A stretch of DNA of 64,000 bases from positions 37,688-101,687 of the forward strand of contig JAVXNE010000010.1 of assembly GCA_036645935.1 (NCBI GenBank), read 5' to 3'. This DNA comes from JAUNBN01 sp036645935 (GTDB taxonomy: Bacteria > Bacillota > Clostridia > Oscillospirales > Ruminococcaceae). The notes beneath the pieces were generated by a model. That model was not told where the DNA came from. It searched no databases and saw only the letters and a list, made by a program, of their open reading frames with translations. Of this stretch, positions 7,063-15,199 are shown in pieces (the stretch's first letter is position 1; each line of letters starts with the position of its first letter). The translations under genes and the position numbers were made by a program.

Positions 7063-10000
7063 TCAGCAGATGAACTTTGCGAGCGTGTCGTATATTTGCT
7101 TCGGTTCAATGGGTTTTGCCAGATGATCGTTCATCCCTGCGTCGAGACTTTTTTGAACATCTTCTGCAAATGCATTGGCGGTCATCGCGATAATCGGGAT
7201 TGTCTTTGATTGCGGATGGCTGCATTCTCTGATTGCGCAGGTTGCTTCATATCCGTTCTTCACCGGCATCTGCACGTCCATCAAGATTACGTCAAATTCT
7301 CCCTCCTTGCTTTGAAAAAACATCTCATAACCGATTTGTCCGTTATTGGCCACACTCACGTCGGCACCGGATTTTTTCAAAATTCTTGTTGCAACCAGCT
7401 GATTCATCGGATGGTCCTCGCAAAGCAGCACGTGCAATCCGGAAAAATCAGCGGAATGCGTCTGTTTTTTCTCGCTTTTCTTCGCAGCAATTACATCGTC
7501 TGTAAAGCGCAGAGGAAGCTCAATCACAAAAGTCGTTCCGTCTCCGACCACACTGCGCACTGAAATAGTTCCGCCCATGTAGTCCACAATACTTTTCACG
7601 ATGGAAAGGCCAAGCCCCGTACCCTCTATCTGGGAGATCATTGTGTTTTGCACTCGATAGAAAGGCTCAAAAATATGCAGCTGCTGTTCAGCGCTGATTC
7701 CGATCCCGTTATCTGAGATTTCAAAGCGATATAGGCCAATCTGCTTGTGCGAAAGCTCCGTCTCTGTTAAGCAATATCTGATTTCCCCGCCTTCATGTGT
7801 AAACTTTAGCGCATTTGCTAAGATGTTGTCGATAACTCTGTGAATGCGGACAACATCGCCGCTGCAAGTGTCGTGGATAATATCCACGCTCAGTTCAATG
7901 GTTTGATGCTTTTTGCTTGCCAGTGCCCGCGCCCTGCCTGCGGCGAGATTCAATTGCTCTGAAATCGAAAACGTTTCACATGTCAAAATCATCTTTCCGC
8001 TTTCGATGCGGTTCATATCCAAAATGTCCGTGATCATCGAAAGCAGCAACGAGGAAGATTGCTCAATCACTTTCAAGCTCTCGTGCACCTGCTGCTGGTT
8101 GTGCTCATCTGCAATTGCAAGGCTGCACATTCCAACGATGGCATTCATCGGGGTCCTGATATCGTGACTCATGGATGAGAGGAACTTTGATTTGGAACTG
8201 TTTGCCTGCTGCGCAATGGCCAGTGATTCGGAAAGGGCTATTTTCTGTTTTTCCTGTTGCGCCAGCATATCCGTCACATCGGCACGGCTGAACACCACAA
8301 TTCCGGATGCCCTGTCGTGCATGACAAATCTGGTTTGTTTTGTGCAAATGTCTCCGTTTGTCTCTCTCAGATGATAGATGAACTCATAGCTGTCTTTATC
8401 CCTCAGCTGGAGCATCACGTTCTCAATTGACATTTTTTCTGCGTAAAGTTTCTTATCCTCGTCCACAATATATAAATTTGCCGTGTTGCGTATCGCGTCC
8501 GTGTAAGAGTATGCAACCCCATATTTGTAGTCATTCAGCTGTGTCGCTTGAATTCTGCTGTTATAAAACACGGTGGTATTGGAATGCAGATTGAGATGAG
8601 CCACAAAGTCATAGTCGAACTGGATGACGGAGTCCAAAACCTGCTCCTGCATTTTGTTTGCGGAGACATCGGTCACTGTCAGAAATCCAATGAGCTCATT
8701 GGTTTCCGGTTGCAGAGCCGTATCAACATGCGTTGAAATCCAACGAACGCCCTTCCCCTCTCCCATATCGATTGTGCAGTCAAAATCATGCTGTGTGATT
8801 CCGAGTTCAAAACTGTTTTTTGTGTTTTCATTGCCAAATATCTTACAGAATATCTGCTGCTGCTTTTCATCGGGGATAAGGGATGCGACGCCTTGAAAAA
8901 AGTCCTCCCGCACCATTCCGAACCGCTGTTCCAAATCGAGACCAGTCTTATCTTCAATCTCGAGAATGACGTTGCGCGTGACATTGCAGTGCCCTGCGAG
9001 AATGACGTTTTCGCCCAAAGTGCGATAGCGGTATTTAATCGCATCCTCGTATTTTTGCCTGACTTCAATCTGATCCGTCACGTCGACAGCGCTGCCCAGC
9101 GCAAATGATGGATTTCCGTCCTTGCTTGGCAGCACCGTATACGTGCAGCGTTTCCAAATATAGCTCTGAGAATTGACATTCCACAGCCGCACGGTCACGG
9201 AAACCTGATTTTCTCCCCTGTGCAGCCTTCTGTAAAACTCTCGGAAATTTTCCGCATCGTCCGCGTAACAGAGCTTTTTCTCGATAAGTGTTTCTGGCAC
9301 GTTTGGAATTTCTGCTGCGTGCACACCATAGACGTCTTCTGTGTTATGGTTTTGAATTATGGTGCATCGAGACATGTCGTACAGCCATGTGTCGATATGA
9401 TTCTGCTCCAGAACGGTGGAAAAGCGATTTTCGAGTGCTTTGTAATCGTTGATGCTCTCCGCCGTGGCAACCGCCCAAAACGGCTTCTCGTTTTCATCAA
9501 AAAGAGTCGTGAATCGGACGCGTTTCCACACAAGATTGCCCTGTGCGTCGATGGTTTTGATGTCTGCTCTTGCTGTCGGATCCCCGTTTTTAACCGCCTT
9601 TATCATCGCGTCACACATCGCGATGCTGTCAGCGTGTATTGCACCGGTTTTATACAATGCCTCGGGGTAATTTTCGATGACCTCATTCAGTGAATATTCG
9701 GCCGTGGATACGGAATTCAGGTAAGCTCTGTCGCGCGCAATATCATACTCCAAATAAGCAAGACCCGCGTGGTCTATTGCGGCCGCTAATTTTTGCTGTG
9801 TCTTAGCAAGCTCAAATGTTGCCTTTTTCTTCTCGGTTATGTCGACAAACACACAGTAAAAAAGCTTGCCATCATCTTCACTTTCGATAAGCTGTCCGCG
9901 AAGCAAAATCCATTTGACGCTTTTATCCTTGCAAAGAATCCTCAGCTCGTCTTCGATCGACACTTTACCGGCATCTATCTGCGCCGTGGCCGCAGAGAAA

Positions 10001-10956
10001 ACAAAGGAAAAATCATCCGGGTGGATGACGGCAGACATCCTGTTGCCCATGGCAGAAAACTCTTCGCGCGTATATCCGAAGAACTCATACATCCCATCAT
10101 TTGCAGATGTCACAGTCCAATCGCTGTCGACTCTGCACCGGAACACTGCACCGGGAATGTTGTTGTAAATCCGCGCGATTTCATTGTTGGCTTTTTTCTC
10201 TTCGGAAATATCGGACAGGTAAATCACGTATGCGGGAACACCGCGCCAATTAATTGAATGCGATGCAATTGAATAGTATCTTGACAGCGCGTTAATGTAA
10301 ACTTCGCGCGGCTCTATCGTGTCCGCTGTGGAGTATGCAAGGCACTCCTCGCAGGGCTTATCTTGATCTCTCAGAGCGCAATAACATTTTTTTCCCAGAC
10401 AATCATGAATTCCGGATCTTGCAAGCATCTTCTCCATTGCACTGTTCACATAGAGCAACTTGTGCGAATCCCGCTCTATCACATAAACACAGTTGGTAGC
10501 CTGATGCACAATGTTGCTGTAAAGCTTCAGTTCATCTGAAATACCCTTTTCGACATGCTTTGAGCAATCGGAATAGGTGCAGAGGACGAGCATTTTGCCG
10601 TCGCCCGTGTCAAGGCATTTTCCGCGATCCTGAACCCGCAGATAATCCCCGTCTTTTTTGCGGATTCGATATTCGATGATATACTTGCCTGCGTCGCTCA
10701 GTTGCTGACGTAGGCGCTCTGTAACAAATTGAATGTCATCCGGATGAATATAGTTTTCTGCTTTTCCGTCAATATCCTGCAAAAGCTCCTCTTGGGAAGC
10801 ATATCCGAAAAAGTCCAGCATGCTTTGGCCTACATATCGACACGGAAGCCCGGGTTCCACAGTTCTGATCATTAAGCTTTCCGAAATCACTCTGTAGCAA
10901 AGCTCGCGATCACTGCTTTTCATGTGTGAATTTTTCAGTATCCCGGTAAATTTCAT
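7063..10956 (-). CDS. hybrid sensor histidine kinase with about seven PAS domains and a receiver
   Basis: A 1297-residue soluble-looking hybrid kinase with no clear transmembrane helix. Rough order: PAS domains at 20-140, 140-265, 265-390, 395-510, 510-640, 640-770 and 770-900; HisKA with phospho-acceptor histidine in SSMSHDIRTPMNAIVGM (about 920); HATPase with NILANALKFT, SDNGIGIS and GTGLGLSI; C-terminal receiver with phospho-acceptor aspartate in ILMDVQMPVKNG and the lysine in HLAKPIEP. The second PAS carries a cysteine cluster, KKCYCALRDQDKPCEEC, also present in the GGDEF/EAL protein nearby. The PAS next to HisKA carries FDYDFVAHL, a motif shared with the two kinases at 12046-18025. ATG follows GGGAGA. 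No HPt or output domain is fused. It is separated from its relatives by the minisatellite. Confidence 0.92.
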   Translation of the reverse strand: MKFTGILKNSHMKSSDRELCYRVISESLMIRTVEPGLPCRYVGQSMLDFFGYASQEELLQDIDGKAENYIHPDDIQFVTERLRQQLSDAGKYIIEYRIRKKDGDYLRVQDRGKCLDTGDGKMLVLCTYSDCSKHVEKGISDELKLYSNIVHQATNCVYVIERDSHKLLYVNSAMEKMLARSGIHDCLGKKCYCALRDQDKPCEECLAYSTADTIEPREVYINALSRYYSIASHSINWRGVPAYVIYLSDISEEKKANNEIARIYNNIPGAVFRCRVDSDWTVTSANDGMYEFFGYTREEFSAMGNRMSAVIHPDDFSFVFSAATAQIDAGKVSIEDELRILCKDKSVKWILLRGQLIESEDDGKLFYCVFVDITEKKKATFELAKTQQKLAAAIDHAGLAYLEYDIARDRAYLNSVSTAEYSLNEVIENYPEALYKTGAIHADSIAMCDAMIKAVKNGDPTARADIKTIDAQGNLVWKRVRFTTLFDENEKPFWAVATAESINDYKALENRFSTVLEQNHIDTWLYDMSRCTIIQNHNTEDVYGVHAAEIPNVPETLIEKKLCYADDAENFREFYRRLHRGENQVSVTVRLWNVNSQSYIWKRCTYTVLPSKDGNPSFALGSAVDVTDQIEVRQKYEDAIKYRYRTLGENVILAGHCNVTRNVILEIEDKTGLDLEQRFGMVREDFFQGVASLIPDEKQQQIFCKIFGNENTKNSFELGITQHDFDCTIDMGEGKGVRWISTHVDTALQPETNELIGFLTVTDVSANKMQEQVLDSVIQFDYDFVAHLNLHSNTTVFYNSRIQATQLNDYKYGVAYSYTDAIRNTANLYIVDEDKKLYAEKMSIENVMLQLRDKDSYEFIYHLRETNGDICTKQTRFVMHDRASGIVVFSRADVTDMLAQQEKQKIALSESLAIAQQANSSKSKFLSSMSHDIRTPMNAIVGMCSLAIADEHNQQQVHESLKVIEQSSSLLLSMITDILDMNRIESGKMILTCETFSISEQLNLAAGRARALASKKHQTIELSVDIIHDTCSGDVVRIHRVIDNILANALKFTHEGGEIRYCLTETELSHKQIGLYRFEISDNGIGISAEQQLHIFEPFYRVQNTMISQIEGTGLGLSIVKSIVDYMGGTISVRSVVGDGTTFVIELPLRFTDDVIAAKKSEKKQTHSADFSGLHVLLCEDHPMNQLVATRILKKSGADVSVANNGQIGYEMFFQSKEGEFDVILMDVQMPVKNGYEATCAIRECSHPQSKTIPIIAMTANAFAEDVQKSLDAGMNDHLAKPIEPKQIYDTLAKFIC

Positions 10957-11102
10957 TTTCGTCTCCCGCTAATAAGTATAGATATCATCATGCGATGCGG
11001 CCATATTCCAATGACAGACAATGCAAACATCCAACAAAGCATGCATTGCGCAGAATTTTTGCGTTTCTTCAGCTTTCTGTTGCGCGCTTAAAACCAAAAC
11101 AT

Positions 11103-11123
11103 AATGCCGTCATAAACGGCATT
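11103..11123 (-). terminator. short hairpin between kinase genes
   Basis: AATGCCGT and ACGGCATT form an 8-bp stem with a 5-base loop; on the minus strand it is followed by ATGTTTTGGTTTT. It lies between the minisatellite and the 7063-10956 kinase gene, so it could end transcription coming from the upstream three-gene operon. Confidence 0.4.
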
Positions 11124-11277
11124 GCTCAGTGAAAACTATATGTGCTTTTTGTGAATCATGATTGTTTGTCAATTGCAGGTGCGAGCTTAAATACAGCAGC
11201 GGTCTTTTGCTATGTCTTCTCACACTTGAGTGCTTATTTTGTCATGGCTCAACTTGCAAATCCGATATTCGCGTCTC

Positions 11278-11830
11278 TGCTGCTTTACATGTTGCTGCTT
11301 TACCTGTTGTGCTTTGCTGTTGCTGCTTTGCCTGTTGCTGCTTTGCTGTTGTGCTTTGCCTGTTGCTGCTTTACCTGTTGCTGCTTTGCCTGTTGCTGCT
11401 TTGCTGTTGTGCTTTGCCTGTTGCTGCTTTACCTGTTGCTGCTTTACCTGTTGCTGCTTTGCTGTTGTGTTGTGCTTTGCCTGTTGCTGCTTTGCTGTTG
11501 CTGCTTTACATGTTGCTGCTTTGCTGTTGCTGCTTTACCTGTTGCTGCTTTGCTGTTGTGTTGTGCTTTGCCTGTTGCTGCTTTGCCTGTTGCTGCTTTG
11601 CTGTTGTGCTTTGCTGTTGTGCTTTGCCTTTTGCTACTTTGCTGTTGCTGCTTTACCTGTTGTGCTTTGCTTTTGTGCTTTGCTTTTGTGCTTTGCCTGT
11701 TGCTGCTTTGCTGTTGCTGCTTTACCTGTTGTGCTTTGCTGTTGCTGCTTTACCTGTTGTGCTTTGCTTTTGTGCTTTGCCTGTTGCTGCTTTACATGTT
11801 GCTGATTTGCTGTTGTGCTCTGTTGCTGCT
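11278..11830. repeat. degenerate ~14-nt minisatellite (about 38 units)
   Basis: About 550 bases consist of tandem units of 13-15 bases built on TGCTGCTTTGCTGT. The main variants are TGCTGCTTTACCTGT, TGCTGCTTTGCCTGT, TGTGCTTTGCCTGT, TGTGCTTTGCTGT and a rarer TGCTGCTTTACATGT, with two 5-base TGTGT partial units. Units occur in changing order, including a repeated higher-order run of four (near 11330-11470). All three plus-strand frames are open because the units contain no stop codon, but the varying unit length shifts frame continually, so a translated product is unlikely. The array lies in a 1.1-kb gap between two minus-strand hybrid kinase genes. The flanks (10957-11277 and 11831-12045) hold no recognisable gene. 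Confidence 0.9.
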
Positions 11831-12045
11831 TGCGGCGTTCTCACCTGGAAACAAGCTCCTGCCTTTTCATCTGAGCAACTGCTCTGTTTTTTCTTATCTG
11901 CGCGGATATGATTCTAAAATCATATCAAAAGCACCAAACTCCAGACAGGTCCGCTCCACTGCGAATAAGCTCATTGCTGATATGCTTCACTGATAAATAA
12001 CTCAGTTTTCGCCTTGCGCCCCATGTTTTGCGCATGTCTATCGCT

Positions 12046-15000
12046 TCACAGCAATTTTTGTATTGTTTGATAGAGATTCTCGGCCTCAACCGGTTTTGCA
12101 AGATACGCGTTCATTCCGGATTTTTTGGATTTGGCAATGTCCTCATCGAATGCGTTGGCCGACATGGCGATGATTGGCACAATTTTTGCCCATGGACTAT
12201 CCAATGCGCGTATACCCTCGGACGCTTGCAGCCCGTCCATAACCGGCATTCTGATATCCATCAGCACAGCGTCATAACCGTGCTCCTGCTTCGCCTTAAA
12301 CATGTTCAGCCCAATTTCCCCGTTTTCTGCCACATCTACACTGGCGTGTTTGAACTCCAACAGTTTTCGCGCCACCATAATATTGAGCTGATGATCCTCA
12401 ACCAGCAAAAATTTCTTGCCTTTGAAATCGTAAATTTTGTCAGTTTTTGCGTCGAACGTTTCCATGCTACTTTCCGAATTGCCTCTCGCAATTCCAAGCG
12501 GAATTTGCACACGGAAGACCGTTCCCTTGCCCAATACGCTCTCCACGGAAATGTCGCCGCCCATAAGTTCAGCGAGGTTTTTCGAGATGGCAAGTCCCAA
12601 TCCGCTACCGCCGTATCCGGATCTTGCTCCGTTTTCTTCCTGAGAGAACGGTTTGAAGATATCCTTCAAAAATTTCTCTCCGATCCCAATTCCGGTATCG
12701 CTGACGGCAAAGCAGATAATTTCTCTTTTCTCATCCGAGTAAACCTGTGAAATGTCGAGTGTGATCGTCCCTCCCCGGGGAGTAAACTTCACTGCATTGG
12801 CGAGAATATTGATCAGAATCTGCTGCAGCCTGACACCGTCGCCGATATAGCTGTTTTGGCAGCCTTCAAATCGGGTCACGACATAGCTCACGCCCTTTTC
12901 CTCTGCCTGTGTCTGAATGATCATGCTGATGGCATCCAAAAACGGCTGACACGCAAATACATCGCGCTTGAGCGTCACTTTACCGCTTTCAATTTTGGAC
13001 ATGTCCAAAATATCATTGATCAATTGCAGCAAATACCGAGAGGAGTATTGTGATTTTTCAACGCACTCCTTGATAAATTCAGGATTGTTCAGGTTCTGCG
13101 CAACAAGCTGACTCATGCCCATGATGGCATTCATGGGCGTCCTTATTTCATGGCTGATGTGGGAGAGAAACTCTGATTTTGCGGCATTGGCGCGCTCCGC
13201 CATGGCAACCGCAGCCACCAATTCCTGATTCCGCTTTTCCTGTTCCTCTACGGCTGCGGTGATATCCACTCTCGTCATCAGAATGATTCTCTGGTCACGA
13301 TCAATATAGCTGAAACGCAGCTGCTTTTTGAACACTCCGCCGGCCGGATTGTGCATTCCATAAAAAACACTGTAAAAAGATTTGGCATCCAACTGCGCGA
13401 GAACCCTTTCCAGCTCAATTTCCCAGAGCACGCGATCCACCTCATCGGAGCAGACATAACGGCGCACATAGTCCTTGCTGTCCTCGATGAAACTGTCGCT
13501 TTCATCAAGATATGTATCTCCGATATTTTTTTGACTGTATCGGACCGACCTGTTGTGCGGAACATCGGCCACCACTAAAAAATCATAATCCATTTTCGCA
13601 ACGGTGTTCATGATGTTCTGCATTGTGCGCTCACCCGTGACATCGGTTGAATACAAAAACGCAATTATGTTTTGATCTTCCGGACGTTTCATCATGTAGG
13701 CAGTGATTGCCACCCAATATCTGCGTCCGGATATATTTCGGGTAAACTCCATAGAGACCGTGGTTTCCCCATTTGCAAAGCGATTTATCAGCCTGTCGCG
13801 AGTGAAAACCGACACGTATTTTTTCTTCATTTCTTTCGTAGTGAGTTCGCTGCACACCTGATCAAAATAGTCTTGTGCTGTTTTTGCAGCCTCCATATGA
13901 ACGGAAACTTCCGGAAAATTGCTTTTGAAATCCAAAATGGTGTTTTTGGTCAAATTTATATTGATGGAAGCCATCGTCGCTTTCTGCATAGCCTCCCTGT
14001 ATGCCCGCTCGTCGTGATACCTCTTTTCCGCCTCTTTTTCTTTCGTGATGTCGCGACCAACGCAGTATGCTCTATTGGGATTTCCCTCGTCATCAAACTC
14101 ATTGGTATAGATCACCCGCTCGCACCAGAATTCATCCTCTCGGTTCTGCCGAATCCAGATATCTGCGGTGACTTCTTTCTCTCCGTTTTTGAGCCTGTCT
14201 ATCATATCGAACATCAGCACCGCGCTGTCTTCCCTGATATGACCTTCCGAGACAACCGTGTGAAGATAGTTTGTCACGATATTGTCTTTCGGGTTGACTT
14301 TGGGAGATTTGGAAAAAATGGTCAGGCAATCTGCGGCGTAATCGTATTCCCATATATTGATATTGGAGGCTCTCACCGCAGCCTCAAAGCGGGACTCGCT
14401 CTCCAGCAGAGCATGCTCAGACTGAATCTGCTCATTCACGTCGGTTATCACTGCATACAAAATGGGGACATCGTCCTGATCGGCCATCACCTGTCCGGAA
14501 ATCCGCATCCAACGGTATCCACCGTTCTTTTGCAGCGCACGGTGCAAGTTGTTGAAGGTCTCTCCTTTTATCCTGGCGATTCTGATGGCATCCAAAAAGC
14601 CCTGCCTGTCGTCCGGGTGCAGAATGTCGAGCGTTGACGCTTGTGTGGCGTCATTGTATTCTTCTCTTGTCATTCCGCAGAGCTCGTACACTCGCTCACT
14701 CAAAAAAATCGGGCTGAGTCTTTCATCCAAGTGGTACATACTCACACCGCCCGGCACGGAATTGACCAGCGTTTCATATTGCTTTACACCGGCACGGATA
14801 GCTTCTTCCATCTGTTTTTGAACCGTGATGTCGGAGTAGTAGGCAAAAATGACCTCGCGCCCGTTTTCGTCGAACGTGTGGAGGGAATTCTGACTGACCC
14901 AAATACAGCTTCCGTCCTTTCGCAAGACGCGGTAGGTGATTTCATATGGGTCAGCGGTGCCAATCCGCGTTTCCGCATATAGCTTGAGACGCTCTCTGTC

Positions 15001-15195
15001 CAGCGGTGACACAAAATTCCACGAGGAAGCGTCAAACGCCTTGATCAATTCGTCGGAATCTGAAAATCCCAGCATTTCAACAAACATGTCATTGACCCAG
15101 AGAATGGGAAGTCTCGGGGAAGTCTCGGCAATCACCATTCCGATGGGGAGCGCAAGATCGATGAGATCTTTTTTTATTTTCGACAGCTTTTTCAT
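12046..15195 (-). CDS. hybrid sensor histidine kinase with five PAS-like domains and a receiver
   Basis: A 1049-residue hybrid kinase without obvious membrane helices. Five PAS-like domains cover roughly residues 10-650, each ending in a D(I/V)T-type PAC strand. The last one has MDYDFLVVAD, the motif shared with the sister kinases. HisKA has the histidine in SHISHEIRTPMNAIMGM, HATPase has NILANAVKFTPRGG, SDTGIGIG and GSGLGLAIS, and the C-terminal receiver has LMDIRMPVMDG with AYLAKPVEA. ATG at 15195 is preceded by AGGAGGTATAG; this ribosome binding site overlaps the stop of the upstream kinase gene, 4 bases away, so the two are certainly one transcript. The phosphate partner could be the receivers in the two upstream genes of the operon; that is inference. 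Confidence 0.92.
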   Translation of the reverse strand: MKKLSKIKKDLIDLALPIGMVIAETSPRLPILWVNDMFVEMLGFSDSDELIKAFDASSWNFVSPLDRERLKLYAETRIGTADPYEITYRVLRKDGSCIWVSQNSLHTFDENGREVIFAYYSDITVQKQMEEAIRAGVKQYETLVNSVPGGVSMYHLDERLSPIFLSERVYELCGMTREEYNDATQASTLDILHPDDRQGFLDAIRIARIKGETFNNLHRALQKNGGYRWMRISGQVMADQDDVPILYAVITDVNEQIQSEHALLESESRFEAAVRASNINIWEYDYAADCLTIFSKSPKVNPKDNIVTNYLHTVVSEGHIREDSAVLMFDMIDRLKNGEKEVTADIWIRQNREDEFWCERVIYTNEFDDEGNPNRAYCVGRDITKEKEAEKRYHDERAYREAMQKATMASININLTKNTILDFKSNFPEVSVHMEAAKTAQDYFDQVCSELTTKEMKKKYVSVFTRDRLINRFANGETTVSMEFTRNISGRRYWVAITAYMMKRPEDQNIIAFLYSTDVTGERTMQNIMNTVAKMDYDFLVVADVPHNRSVRYSQKNIGDTYLDESDSFIEDSKDYVRRYVCSDEVDRVLWEIELERVLAQLDAKSFYSVFYGMHNPAGGVFKKQLRFSYIDRDQRIILMTRVDITAAVEEQEKRNQELVAAVAMAERANAAKSEFLSHISHEIRTPMNAIMGMSQLVAQNLNNPEFIKECVEKSQYSSRYLLQLINDILDMSKIESGKVTLKRDVFACQPFLDAISMIIQTQAEEKGVSYVVTRFEGCQNSYIGDGVRLQQILINILANAVKFTPRGGTITLDISQVYSDEKREIICFAVSDTGIGIGEKFLKDIFKPFSQEENGARSGYGGSGLGLAISKNLAELMGGDISVESVLGKGTVFRVQIPLGIARGNSESSMETFDAKTDKIYDFKGKKFLLVEDHQLNIMVARKLLEFKHASVDVAENGEIGLNMFKAKQEHGYDAVLMDIRMPVMDGLQASEGIRALDSPWAKIVPIIAMSANAFDEDIAKSKKSGMNAYLAKPVEAENLYQTIQKLL

Positions 15196-15199
15196 TTTC

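Noticed and set aside
11278..11830. Possible CRISPR array
   Set aside because: Units are 13-15 bases in direct tandem with no unique spacers and no cas genes nearby.
11142..11993. Plus-strand open frames of 191-283 codons, Cys/Leu-rich
   Set aside because: All three frames are open only because the minisatellite units contain no stops; unit length varies so no frame keeps a repeat period, and there is no ribosome binding site.
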